This document shows positions 56,017 through 64,000 of a DNA stretch of 64,000 nucleotides, piece after piece. A program made the translations under genes and the position numbers. Each line of letters opens with the position of its first letter. Position 1 is the stretch's first letter. Below the pieces are notes generated by a model. That model saw only the letters and a list, made by a program, of their open reading frames with translations. It did not search any database and was not told where the DNA came from. Origin of the DNA: Campylobacter concisus ATCC 51562 (GTDB taxonomy: Bacteria > Campylobacterota > Campylobacteria > Campylobacterales > Campylobacteraceae); NCBI RefSeq assembly GCF_000466745.1, contig NZ_ANNI01000004.1, positions 1 to 64,000 of the forward strand. The letters are read 5' to 3'.

Positions 56017-57265
56017 AATTTTCAATTTTGCCCTTGCTTTCTTGCCTATTTTTAGCTCTGCAAATATCCTTCAAGATGCAATAAATAACGCTAGCCCTGG
56101 CGATGTTATAAAGCTAGGGGACGGTATCTATGAAGGAAGCATAACTATAAATAAACCGCTTAGTATCGTTGGCGAGGGCAAAAACGCTCATATAAAAGGA
56201 AATGGTAAAGGCACAGTTGTAAAGATTATTGCCTCAAATGTTACGCTTAGAAATTTAAAGATAAGTGGTAGCGGAAATGACCTTGGTGAGCTAGATGCTG
56301 GCATTGGCTGTGATAAAGCAAATAATGTCTTGATTACGCAAAATGACTTGAGTGACGTGCTTTTTGGGATTGATTTTAAAGAGTGCAGTAGCTCAAAGAT
56401 CACTGAAAATAACATCACTTCTAAAAAGGGGGCCAGTCTTGGTTTTAGAGGTGATGCTATTAGACTCTGGTATAGCCATGAAAATTTAATAGAAGGCAAT
56501 TATATTTATGATAGCCGCGATATGGTTGCATGGTATGCAAGTCATAATAAATTTTTAAAAAATAAAGCGATCCGCGGTAGATATTCGCTTCATTTTATGT
56601 ACGCAAATCAAAATTTAGTCGAAAATAATGATTTTATTGGCAATGCAGTCGGAATGTTTTTTATGTATTCAGCTGGTTCAAATATAAAAAATAATCTTGT
56701 TATGGATAGTGACGGCGCTTTTGGTATCGGCATTGGTCTAAAAGATGTTTCAAATTTTACTATCGAAAATAATACACTTATCTATAATGCGAGAGGAATT
56801 TTGCTTGATAACTCGCCGTTTCAGCCAGGCTCAACGATAAATTTCTTAGGCAATAAAATTTTACACAACGTAGTTGGCGTATATTTTCACGCTACTCAGG
56901 GGACAAGCATATTTGAAAATAATGATTTTATAGGCAATATGGATATCGTTGCGAACGACACTCCAGGCGATAAAATGGCATTAAATCGGTGGAGTAAAAA
57001 TTATTATGATGAGTATGAGAGCTTTGATAGAGATAAAGATGGCTATGGCGATACGCCGTTTATGCATCTATCGTATGCCGATCAGCTTTGGCAGTACTAT
57101 CCAAATTTGCAGTTTTTCTATGGCTCAAGTGTCTTTAGTATCTTAAATTTTTTAGCCAAACTCGCACCATTTTCTGAGCCGATAAAGCTACTTGAAGATA
57201 GCACGCCAAGGATAAAACCACTTGATGCTTCAAATTTTAACGCGTTAAAGGTAAAGCGTGGATAG
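56009..57265 (+). CDS. nosD: NosD, periplasmic copper-site maturation protein
   Basis: 418 aa with signal peptide (MRKIFNFALAFLPIFSSA). It is a right-handed beta-helix of CASH repeats: many NNxI/L units such as IENNTLIYNARGILLDNSPF. NosD works with the NosFY ABC transporter in building the CuZ sulfide-copper cluster. Overlaps nosB and nosG by 8 bp each. Confidence 0.93.
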   Translation: MRKIFNFALAFLPIFSSANILQDAINNASPGDVIKLGDGIYEGSITINKPLSIVGEGKNAHIKGNGKGTVVKIIASNVTLRNLKISGSGNDLGELDAGIGCDKANNVLITQNDLSDVLFGIDFKECSSSKITENNITSKKGASLGFRGDAIRLWYSHENLIEGNYIYDSRDMVAWYASHNKFLKNKAIRGRYSLHFMYANQNLVENNDFIGNAVGMFFMYSAGSNIKNNLVMDSDGAFGIGIGLKDVSNFTIENNTLIYNARGILLDNSPFQPGSTINFLGNKILHNVVGVYFHATQGTSIFENNDFIGNMDIVANDTPGDKMALNRWSKNYYDEYESFDRDKDGYGDTPFMHLSYADQLWQYYPNLQFFYGSSVFSILNFLAKLAPFSEPIKLLEDSTPRIKPLDASNFNALKVKRG

Positions 57266-57935
57266 AAGAAAATTTATAATCTTAGGCTCAGTCGCAGCTG
57301 CCGCAGGATATGGCATAGGTAAAATTTTGCCAAAAAGTAGCGGTGACAAACTCTATCTTAGACCACCAGGCGCGGTTGATGACTTCGATGATCTTTGTGT
57401 TAAATGCGGTCAGTGTGTGCAGGTATGCCCTTATCACAGTATAAGTTTGCTTGATATAAAAGATGGATATTCAAATGGTACAGCATACATAGATCCTAAA
57501 AAAAGAGGTTGCTATTTATGTGATCTTTTCCCATGTGTGCTCGCCTGTCCAAGTGGTGCGTTAGATCATGCTACAAAAGTTGTTGATGATGTGAAAATGG
57601 GTGTTGCTGTCTTGAGTAATGCAAATGCCTGTATGTGCCTAAAAAGAGAAAAACTAAGCGAAGATAGCGTTGAAGATTTGCTTGTTCGCAAAGTTTATAA
57701 CGATAGAGAAGAGGCAGAAAAAGATAAGATAAAAGGCAAAATCGGTCAAATTTGTGACCTTTGTGTCAGCATTTGCCCAGTTGGCGATAGTGCAATAGTA
57801 ATGAGTGAAGCAAATTTGCCACTCATAAAGCATGGCTGTGTTGGGTGTGGGGTGTGTGCTGAGGTTTGCCCTGTAAAAATTATAAATATTGCCCCAAAGA
57901 TGAGTTTTGATGAAATTTATAAGGAGAAAAAATGA
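57258..57935 (+). CDS. nosG: NosG, periplasmic 4Fe-4S ferredoxin (NapG-like)
   Basis: 225 aa. A twin-arginine-like signal (MDRRKFIILG) leads to a protein with several [4Fe-4S] motifs: CVKCGQCVQVCPY, CYLCDLFPCVLACP, CDLCVSICP and CVGCGVCAEVCP. With NosH it is thought to carry electrons from menaquinol toward NosZ. Overlaps nosD and nosC1. Confidence 0.92.
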   Translation: MDRRKFIILGSVAAAAGYGIGKILPKSSGDKLYLRPPGAVDDFDDLCVKCGQCVQVCPYHSISLLDIKDGYSNGTAYIDPKKRGCYLCDLFPCVLACPSGALDHATKVVDDVKMGVAVLSNANACMCLKREKLSEDSVEDLLVRKVYNDREEAEKDKIKGKIGQICDLCVSICPVGDSAIVMSEANLPLIKHGCVGCGVCAEVCPVKIINIAPKMSFDEIYKEKK

Positions 57936-58480
57936 GGCTAATAATTTCTTTAGTGGCGGCTATATTGTTTTTTGCTGGCTGTGAAAAGAGCGATGACAAA
58001 GCGCAAAAAGCAGCTAACGAGCAACCAATAAATGTAGCCACGAGTGCTAGTATAAAGGTTGAAAAAAAAGAAAATAACCAAAGCACAAATAAACAAAATG
58101 ACTTCATAAAATACGATATGCACGGCGAAAAGAGCGTAAAATTTGGACTTGAAGATAATAACGTAAGCCGTCAAATCGGTGCTTTAGCAATGGTAAGAAC
58201 CCCTCTTCAAACTATAAATTTAAGACTTATAAAGGGCAGACTTAGCAAAAATTTCATTACAAAATGCTCAGCTTGTCACGATGATTACGCAAATGGCATC
58301 ATCGGGCCATCACTTTTAACAAAAAGTGAAAATGAAATTTATACAATGATAAATGCTTATAAAAATAAAGAAAAAGTCAATGTCTTGATGCGAGATCTTG
58401 TTAAAAAAATGGATGATAGTGAAATCAGAAATTTAGCTAAAGAAATCAGTGATTTTAATACACAATTTAGGAGCAAATAA
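57932..58480 (+). CDS. nosC1: NosC1, monoheme cytochrome c lipoprotein
   Basis: 182 aa. A signal with lipobox FFAGC, then a low-complexity Lys/Asn/Glu linker, then a cytochrome c fold with heme motif CSACH and the distal Met-containing segment VLMRDLVKKMDDSEI. Tethered electron carrier to NosZ. Overlaps nosG by 4 bp and nosC2 by one base. Confidence 0.88.
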   Translation: MRLIISLVAAILFFAGCEKSDDKAQKAANEQPINVATSASIKVEKKENNQSTNKQNDFIKYDMHGEKSVKFGLEDNNVSRQIGALAMVRTPLQTINLRLIKGRLSKNFITKCSACHDDYANGIIGPSLLTKSENEIYTMINAYKNKEKVNVLMRDLVKKMDDSEIRNLAKEISDFNTQFRSK

Positions 58481-58941
58481 TGAAAGTAGGAAAGATTATA
58501 ACCATTATTTTAGCGATAGCAATTTGCGGTATCATGGTGTTTATGTTAAGCCAGACTCCGCCTAAAAAGGAAAAAGTAGCAACTAATGCTCAGCCAAAAG
58601 TAGAGCAAAATTTTACAAAAGAGCAGCCAAAGTCTAGTGAAGAATTTGCCAGCGAAGATGAGCTAAAAAAGGTAAAAGAACTAAGTCTAAGTGTGGCTAA
58701 AGTGCACAATGAAGGCGTTAGCAAGCAGTATCTAACAACTTGTGCCCCGTGTCATGGTGCAAATGCAAAAGGTGTCGTAGCTCCCGATATAACACACCTA
58801 AGTAAGGATGAATTACTTAAAAAACTAGCTGATTATAAAGCTGGTAAGGTACAAAACTCACTTATGAAGGGGCTACTTACAAATGTTAGTGATAGCGAGC
58901 TTGAAAGCCTTGCAGATGAAATTTCTAAATTTAAAAAGTAA
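58480..58941 (+). CDS. nosC2: NosC2, monoheme cytochrome c with N-terminal anchor
   Basis: 153 aa. N-terminal membrane helix (IITIILAIAICGIMVFML), a linker rich in Lys/Glu/Gln, then a cytochrome c domain with CAPCHGAN and a C-terminal LMKGLLTNVSDSELESLADEI resembling that of NosC1. The two cytochromes are paralogous. Two bp before nosH. Confidence 0.88.
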   Translation: MKVGKIITIILAIAICGIMVFMLSQTPPKKEKVATNAQPKVEQNFTKEQPKSSEEFASEDELKKVKELSLSVAKVHNEGVSKQYLTTCAPCHGANAKGVVAPDITHLSKDELLKKLADYKAGKVQNSLMKGLLTNVSDSELESLADEISKFKK

Positions 58942-58943
58942 AA

Positions 58944-59843
58944 ATGGACAAATATAACACTCGTGCGACGATTAGAAATGTAAGCTTTCTAAGCACGTTA
59001 ATCACAACTACAAAAGATGGCAAAAAGCGTCCTAGTATACGTTTTTGGCGTATTTTTAGCATTATTTTAGTCCATCTTTTATTTGTACTTTCATATAGAG
59101 TCGATATACAAATTTTAGAAGGCGACATCAGTGCGTCAAGGATATTTGGTTTTCACTTGGCAGATGCTTTTATGAGCCTGCAAGTATTTCTAGCGACGCA
59201 TGAAATCCATGTAAATTTAATAATTGGCTCACTTAGTATCTTGGCCTTTTATATCATTTTTGGCGGCAGAGGCTTTTGCTCTTGGATCTGTCCTTATTCG
59301 TTAATAAGTGAAATAGCTGAGAAGATCCATGAAAATTTACGCGCTAAAAAGATAGTAAAACCACGAGTTTTTGATACAAAGTGGCGATATATTTTTACCA
59401 TTTTATTTTTAACTCTTAGCTTTGCTAGTGCAAGCCTTACATTTGAAATTTTTAATGTTGTTGGGATTTTTTCAAGATTTATTATCTATGGCTATTTTCA
59501 TGCTATTTGGTTCGTTGTAGCCATGCTTATGGTTGAAATTTTCTTCTCACGCAGAGCTTGGTGCAGGTATGTCTGTCCTATTGGAGCTACTTACTCGGTG
59601 CTAGCTAAACCAAATGCCATAAAAGTTAGCTGGGATAAAGAAAAATGCGATCATTGCTTAGTTTGCACTGATGTTTGTCTAGTGCCTCACGTACTTTTTA
59701 TGACAAAAAAGGGAGCAAAGCTTGACGAGAGCAAAAATATCTTTAGGATAGCTGGCGCTGATTGTACACTTTGTGGTAGGTGTATTGATGTGTGTCATCA
59801 AGATGCACTGAAATTTGACAACGGCTTTAAAAAACTCATATAA
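58944..59843 (+). CDS. nosH: NosH, membrane ferredoxin (NapH-like)
   Basis: 299 aa with about four or five helices and Cys motifs CSWICPYSL and CRYVCPIGA in the NapH-style, then two [4Fe-4S] sets near the C-terminus: CDHCLVCTDVC and CTLCGRCIDVCHQD. It is the presumed quinol-oxidising partner of NosG. AATGG start directly after nosC2. Confidence 0.93.
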   Translation: MDKYNTRATIRNVSFLSTLITTTKDGKKRPSIRFWRIFSIILVHLLFVLSYRVDIQILEGDISASRIFGFHLADAFMSLQVFLATHEIHVNLIIGSLSILAFYIIFGGRGFCSWICPYSLISEIAEKIHENLRAKKIVKPRVFDTKWRYIFTILFLTLSFASASLTFEIFNVVGIFSRFIIYGYFHAIWFVVAMLMVEIFFSRRAWCRYVCPIGATYSVLAKPNAIKVSWDKEKCDHCLVCTDVCLVPHVLFMTKKGAKLDESKNIFRIAGADCTLCGRCIDVCHQDALKFDNGFKKLI

Positions 59844-59853
59844 GGAAAAATTT

Positions 59854-60507
59854 TTGATAGATATAAAAGAAGTAACGAAAATTTTTGGCTCGCAAAGGAT
59901 ACTTGACAATGTTAGCCTAAATGTAAAATCTGGTGAAAAAATAGCAATACTTGGACAAAATGGAGCTGGCAAAAGCTCGCTCATGCGTATCATTTTAGGC
60001 GAGTTTATCCCAAATAGCGGAAACATCGCAATAAATGGCGTAAATACTCTAAAAGATAGAAAAGGGGCTTTGAAATTTATCTCATTTGTGCCACAAACCC
60101 CACCACCGCTTAAATTTAACCTGCGTGAGCTTTGTGAGTTTGTTTGCAAAAGCTCAAATGTAAAATTTGAAGAGATTGAGAAATTTAGCAAGCTTTTAGA
60201 GCTTGATTTGAATGCAAATTTAAATAAGCCATTTTATAAGCTCTCTGGCGGCATGAAACAAAAGATGCTAATAGCCATTGCATTTGCTAAGGATAGTGAA
60301 ATTTTGATGTTTGATGAGCCAACGGCAAATCTTGATGTGAAAGCAAGGCTTTCTTTTAAAAATTTACTTGATAACTTCACGCAAAATAAAACACTTGTTT
60401 TTATTTCACACCGTATTGATGAGATAGCAAATTTATTAGATAGATGCGTCTATATGGATCTTGGCAAGATAATCAAAGAAGAAAATTTAAGGAGCAAGAG
60501 TGAATAA
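59854..60507 (+). CDS. nosF: NosF, ABC transporter ATPase for copper-site maturation
   Basis: About 217 aa. Walker A GQNGAGKSS, signature LSGGMKQKM, Walker B LMFDEPTANLD. I prefer the TTG at 59854 (MIDIKEVTK) with AAGGA 7 bp upstream; an ATG at 59815 inside the nosH end would add 13 residues that are not NosF-like. Works with NosY and NosD. Confidence 0.92.
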   Translation: MIDIKEVTKIFGSQRILDNVSLNVKSGEKIAILGQNGAGKSSLMRIILGEFIPNSGNIAINGVNTLKDRKGALKFISFVPQTPPPLKFNLRELCEFVCKSSNVKFEEIEKFSKLLELDLNANLNKPFYKLSGGMKQKMLIAIAFAKDSEILMFDEPTANLDVKARLSFKNLLDNFTQNKTLVFISHRIDEIANLLDRCVYMDLGKIIKEENLRSKSE

Positions 60508-61327
60508 TCTTTTTTTAATAGCAAAGCTTGATGTTAAAGAGTCTTTTCGCTCAAGATGGTTTGTGATATATGCTGCGCTTTTTTCTGCTTTGATGATAGG
60601 ATTTTTATTTAGCGGAGTGACTGACTCACGTGTGCTCGGCTTTTCTGGGCTTACTAGAGCATTGCTTTTGTTTATTCAAATTTGTGTCATCATTGTGCCT
60701 ATTTTTATTCTCATCTCAACCGTAAGAAGTATAAATCAAGATAGAGATACAAATTTGCTTGAATACATCCTTAGTTTCCCGCTAAGTCTTAGAGAGTATT
60801 ACTTTGGTAAGGCACTGGGCCGTACATTTGTTGTTTTTGTTCCACTTTTATTTGCTCTTTTGCTTTGCGTGATCGTTGGTTTTATAAAAGGTGTTGCGAT
60901 ACCTTGGAGTGTATTAACGCTTTATTTTGGGCTACTTTTTAGCTTAAGTATCATTTTCTTATCGCTTGGATTTTTTATCTCAAGCGTGATTAAAAATCAA
61001 GAGACAGGCCAAGGTGTAGCGTTTTTACTTTGGCTTATAATGCTTGCATTTATTGATCTAGCATTAATTGGACTTCTTATGCGAAGTTCAGTCGATGAGT
61101 ACGTTATTTACGCTATTGCTATACTAAATCCGATAGAACTTTTCAGGATAGCAGCGCTTAGTCTTTTTGATCCAAATTTAGCGGTTATCGGTACTGCATC
61201 TTATTTTATTTTAAGCACCTTTCCAAAGGCGGCATTTGTAGCTTATGCGATTATTTATCCGCTCGCACTAGGCATTATTTTGCTAGTTTGTGGCTATTTT
61301 GCCTTTAGTAAAAAAGATTTGGTTTGA
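60500..61327 (+). CDS. nosY: NosY, ABC transporter permease for copper-site maturation
   Basis: 275 aa with six helices and the ABC-2 type segment QDRDTNLLEYILSFPLSLREYYFGKALGR. GTG start overlaps nosF by 8 bp. Last nos gene here; the copper chaperone NosL is not found next to it. Confidence 0.93.
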   Translation: MNNLFLIAKLDVKESFRSRWFVIYAALFSALMIGFLFSGVTDSRVLGFSGLTRALLLFIQICVIIVPIFILISTVRSINQDRDTNLLEYILSFPLSLREYYFGKALGRTFVVFVPLLFALLLCVIVGFIKGVAIPWSVLTLYFGLLFSLSIIFLSLGFFISSVIKNQETGQGVAFLLWLIMLAFIDLALIGLLMRSSVDEYVIYAIAILNPIELFRIAALSLFDPNLAVIGTASYFILSTFPKAAFVAYAIIYPLALGIILLVCGYFAFSKKDLV

Positions 61328-61416
61328 GATTGTTTTTTGTTAAAGAAAAGTTGGTTTTAAATTTAGACGAAACTTGTATTATTCCACTTGTCCAACAAGA
61401 AACCTCCTTTTTGTAA

Positions 61417-61443
61417 TAGCTCCCTTTCCCCTAAAGGGAGCTA
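61417..61443 (+). terminator. Hairpin after the nos cluster
   Basis: TAGCTCCCTTT / AAAGGGAGCTA stem with a 5-nt loop, about 90 bp past nosY. No U-run follows. Confidence 0.6.
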
Positions 61444-61462
61444 ACTTCTTCCAAGGAAATTT

Positions 61463-61870
61463 ATGAAAAAATCCATTTTATTTTTAGTATTTGCACTTCT
61501 ATCTTTGAATGCAAACTGGGATATAAATATGCAAGAGTGTATTAATAAAAGTAACGCTAAAGCTTGCGAGAGTTTTACAAAAAAGCTTTCAAGTGAGTGT
61601 GAGAATAAAGATAAAATTTCTTGCTTTATCTATGCAGATATGCTAGGACGCGGCCTTGGCGTAGAAAAAGACACGCAAAAATCTTTTGAGATATTTAAAT
61701 CGCTTTGTGATGACGGTAGTAGTGAAGCTTGCTATGAGCTAGCGACAAAGTATCTTCAAGGAAATGGCACTGAGCAAAGCTTTGATCTTTCTGCAAACGC
61801 TCTTGATAAAGCTTGCAAGATGGGCAGTAAACGAGCTTGCAATGTATTAGAGTTTGTGCCTAAAAATTAG
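61463..61870 (+). CDS. Exported Sel1-repeat protein
   Basis: 135 aa with signal peptide (MKKSILFLVFALLSLNA). Two to three Sel1-like helical repeats with regularly placed Cys (ACESFTKKL, CFIYADMLGRGLGVEKD, ACYELATKYLQGNGTEQ, ACNVLEF), a pattern of Cys-rich Sel1 proteins in Campylobacter and Helicobacter. Periplasmic; role unknown. AAGGAAATT ribosome site. Confidence 0.82.
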   Translation: MKKSILFLVFALLSLNANWDINMQECINKSNAKACESFTKKLSSECENKDKISCFIYADMLGRGLGVEKDTQKSFEIFKSLCDDGSSEACYELATKYLQGNGTEQSFDLSANALDKACKMGSKRACNVLEFVPKN

Positions 61871-62265
61871 CCTAATTTTATGCTTGTACTAATTAAAAGA
61901 AATTTCTTAAATATAGTTTCTTTAAAGTTAAATTTACTTTAGTATTACTTGGAATTTCTTTTTTATTAACTAAAAATTTTATTAAAATTTATGCTTAAAT
62001 AATACTATTTCATCGTCCTAAATGGACCCTCCTTTTTGTAACTGATAAGTCTTTGCTTCCCCCTTTTCTGGCTTTTCGTATACACAAAGAGGAGTTGCTT
62101 ATTCTTTTAAAAATCAAATCTATTTATTTTTTTCAATTTACATTCTATAAAAATTTTTCTTTTCTGGAATCATAATTGATAATAGTTTTAAATATTATCA
62201 AAGTAAATTTTGTGTAAGATTGCGAGCCATTATCAAAACCTACCATCAAAAGGCTTTAAAACAAA
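61871..62265. other. AT-rich intergenic region before the iron-uptake genes
   Basis: About 395 bp, no gene. A copy of CCTCCTTTTTGTAA at 62028-62041 matches exactly the one at 61403-61416 before the Sel1 gene. A Fur-box-like palindrome is at 62176-62201. Confidence 0.6.
62176..62201 (+). promoter_or_regulatory. Predicted Fur box upstream of the PepSY/TonB genes
   Basis: TTGATAATA-8 bp-TATTATCAA, a perfect palindrome of GATAAT/ATTATC type as in Fur sites; 65 bp before the PepSY gene. Confidence 0.6.
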
Positions 62266-63363
62266 GTGAAATTTCTAAATCAAAAATTTTTTTATAAATT
62301 GCACACTTATTTATCTATATTATTTTTCATTCCACTTGCAGTAGTTTGTTTTAGCGGTGCGATCCTCGTTTATAAAAATGAGATAAACAGCCTTCTTGCC
62401 CCAAATGTCGTAAATGTAAATTTAAACAAAGAAAATTTAAGCAAAAGGATCAGCTTTGATGAGCAAAGAGAGATCATCGCAAGCGAGCTTGACGGCTACG
62501 AGATGGTCGGCATCAATATCGATGCAAATCCTAAAAAATGCGACAAAATTTGGTTGATCGAGCACAATGATAGTCAAAAAGAGTGGAAATTTATCTATTT
62601 TGACGCTTTTAGCGGTAAGATAAAGAGCGAGCCACTGGCACACGATGAGGGATTTTTCGGGGTTTTAGCGCATATCCACGAGGAGCTTTTGCTTGAAAAA
62701 AGTGGCAATGTTATCCTTTTTCTAACAGCTATTTTTACATTTTTTATCTGCATTAGCGGCTTTGTGATCTACCGCAAATTTTGGCTAACTCTGCTTAGAC
62801 TGCGCGTAAATGGCCTAAATGTTTTCATGAACGACATCCACAAGATAATAGGAATTTTTTGCACGCCAGTTTTACTGCTCATTTGCATAAGTGGTGCTTG
62901 GTGGGAATTTCAGATGGCACGCGCGCCAGAGTTTAAAGATGACTTCGTAATAGACGCAAAAATTTACAACAAAGGCCTATCTCTTGACGAGCTGGTGGCT
63001 AGCTCGAAAAAGGAGATCAAAGGCTTTGAGCCACACTTCATATCGCTGCCTTTCATGCAAGGAGCAAACATCCGCATCTTTGGCTACGTGATATGGCAAA
63101 GTTTCTTGCACAATGAGTACTCAAGCGTGATCACTTATGACAAAGATAGCGGCAAACTAGTTAGCGTCCTAGACATAAAAAATGCAAATTTAAGTGAGAA
63201 AATCCTCTCAGCCTTTAGGAGATCGCACTTTGGGAACTACAACCAAACTACAAAATTTATCTGGTTTATAGTGGGCATCTCGCCGCTAGTTTTGAGCATC
63301 TCAGGGCTTTATCTGTGGTTTAGAAAATTTAAAAGGAGAAAAAATGAAAAAAATTTTACTTAG
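62266..63363 (+). CDS. PepSY-associated membrane protein
   Basis: 365 aa with four helices (about 15-35, 145-165, 195-215, 335-355) and two PepSY-like periplasmic parts; LHTYLSILFFIPLAVVCFSGAILVYKNEI and DIHKIIGIFCTPVLLLICISG are typical. GTG start with a weak ribosome site. Such proteins occur beside siderophore receptors and are thought to reduce or release iron in the periplasm. The receptor gene starts inside its end. Confidence 0.87.
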   Translation: MKFLNQKFFYKLHTYLSILFFIPLAVVCFSGAILVYKNEINSLLAPNVVNVNLNKENLSKRISFDEQREIIASELDGYEMVGINIDANPKKCDKIWLIEHNDSQKEWKFIYFDAFSGKIKSEPLAHDEGFFGVLAHIHEELLLEKSGNVILFLTAIFTFFICISGFVIYRKFWLTLLRLRVNGLNVFMNDIHKIIGIFCTPVLLLICISGAWWEFQMARAPEFKDDFVIDAKIYNKGLSLDELVASSKKEIKGFEPHFISLPFMQGANIRIFGYVIWQSFLHNEYSSVITYDKDSGKLVSVLDIKNANLSEKILSAFRRSHFGNYNQTTKFIWFIVGISPLVLSISGLYLWFRKFKRRKNEKNFT

Positions 63364-64000
63364 CTTAGTTGCTTTAAATTTTGGCGTTGCCTCAAATTTA
63401 TGCTAATGAAAATGACAAGGTTTTAGAAGCGGTCGATGTCGTGGAGAGCGAGCGAAGAGACGATGCAAACTACTTTGCAAAAGAGCTTGTAAAGAGCACA
63501 ACTAGGCTAAATTTAACCTCTCGCCAAACGCCACAGTCGCTAACTGTGCTAACAGAAGCAAGGCTAAAAGATCAAGGCATCAAGGACTATCAGGTACTTC
63601 TTAGAAATATCCCAGGCGTCACGCTAAATAAAATGGACGAGCGCGTATATCCGACGGCTCGTGGCTTTAAGATAGATTATTACTTGCTTGATTCGATGCC
63701 TAGCTTTGGCGGCTTTAGCCTTGGCGCAAATGATATGAGCTTGCTGCCTTATGAAAGAGTTGAGGTGGTAAAAGGGGCAAATGGCCTACTTGCAGGCGCT
63801 GGCAATCCAGCTGCAAGCTTAAATTTCATAAGAAAAAGAGCAGACTCAAAGGAGCTAAAAGGAAATTTTGGACTAAGTGCTAGCTCATACGATAGATACG
63901 GCGTAAATGGCGATGTGCAAACGCCAGTAAATGAGAGCGGAAGCGTTAGAGCAAGGCTTTCTTTTATGCATGAGAAGTCGCACTCTTATATGGATTATTA
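63344..64000 (+). pseudogene. TonB-dependent siderophore receptor, frameshifted in signal peptide, 3' end outside window
   Basis: ATG 63344 has a good ribosome site (AAAGGAGAA) but after MKKILLSLVALNFGVASNLC meets TAA. From about 63393 a second frame is open to the window edge and reads QIYANENDKV, then a plug domain: RQTPQSLTVLTEARLKDQG, LLRNIPGVTLN, RGFKIDYYLLDSMP and VEVVKGANGLLAGAGNPA. That is the ferric-siderophore receptor family (FpvA/FhuE-like). Removing one base from AAATTTT at 63376-63382 gives a clean signal peptide ending ALPQIYA. Either a real inactivation or a sequence error. Confidence 0.85.

Noticed and set aside
59815-59853. Upstream ATG for nosF at 59815
   Set aside because: It lies within nosH without a ribosome site and adds residues unlike NosF; the TTG at 59854 has a proper site.
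59679-60191. A 170-codon open frame on the minus strand
   Set aside because: Antisense to nosH and nosF, both unmistakable genes; no independent support.
63344-63361. A7 run after the start of the TonB receptor as a phase-variable switch
   Set aside because: Losing or adding one A leads to an early stop in both cases (TAG within a few codons), so this run cannot restore the receptor frame.
1-64000. CRISPR array, prophage or insertion sequence
   Set aside because: No regularly spaced repeats, transposase, integrase or phage structural gene seen; the only mobile-like sign is the short 14-bp repeat around the Sel1 gene.

Overview
The window reads as chromosomal DNA of a Campylobacter species, most probably one close to C. 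concisus (inference). The supporting signs are AT-rich coding DNA, frequent AAATTTA motifs, extended TATAAT -10 boxes, very tight gene packing, a spc-type ribosomal operon without rpmD, a Wolinella/Campylobacter-type nos cluster, and a poly-G tract in a restriction-modification gene. There is no phage, insertion sequence or CRISPR array.

Layout. 1-580: tRNA cluster Gly-Leu-Cys, a 51-codon lipoprotein, and tRNA-Ser. 1105-4084 (minus): frr, polysaccharide deacetylase, secG, ThiE-N-like protein, BI-1 membrane protein. 4256-9077 (plus): beta-carbonic anhydrase, MscS channel, a tiny very acidic protein, and two tandem membrane diguanylate cyclases. 9103-11932 (minus): dctPQM TRAP transporter. 12376-17110: Fe superoxide dismutase, PatB/MalY C-S lyase (minus), a DIP1984-family protein, a trans-sulfuration enzyme and Tpx. 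17157-22757 (minus): rnhB, an exported protein, a degenerate AAA ATPase, and a 1019-aa single-chain restriction-methylase carrying a G10 tract at its C-terminus. 23015-36974 (plus): one long run of ribosomal genes from rpsJ to rplQ with secY, map, infA and rpoA. It is interrupted only by two 190-bp structured spacers, before rplF and before rpmJ. 37247-41412: a probable sigma28-dependent hypothetical gene, then an operon of a mini [FeFe]-hydrogenase-like protein with a TauABC/SsuABC-type transporter. 41621-49264: nfu, murE, panD, ybaB, a PDZ protein, ispA, tkt, uppP. 49374-51337 (minus): coiled-coil protein, DUF493 protein, moaC. 51736-61327: clade II nitrous oxide reductase cluster (propeller protein, nosZ, B, D, G, C1, C2, H, F, Y). 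61463-end: Sel1 protein, Fur-box-preceded PepSY protein, and a TonB-dependent siderophore receptor that is frameshifted in its signal peptide and runs off the window.

How the genes work together. The nos genes encode the periplasmic N2O reductase, its quinol-to-cytochrome electron path (NosG/H/C1/C2) and its copper-site maturation system (NosD/F/Y). No nosL is visible. The dctPQM transporter would supply C4-dicarboxylates, which Campylobacter uses as carbon source or electron acceptor. SodB, Tpx and carbonic anhydrase fit a microaerophilic, capnophilic lifestyle. The terminal PepSY/TonB pair is an iron-uptake locus.

Most interesting signals: (1) the 202-aa H-cluster-like protein co-transcribed with an ABC transporter; (2) the phase-variable G10 tract that sets both the C-terminus of the RM enzyme and its overlap with a downstream ATPase; (3) structured leaders in the ribosomal operon, including one that may occlude the rpmJ ribosome site; (4) a near-consensus sigma28 promoter in front of an unknown 334-aa protein; (5) the one-base frameshift in the siderophore receptor.
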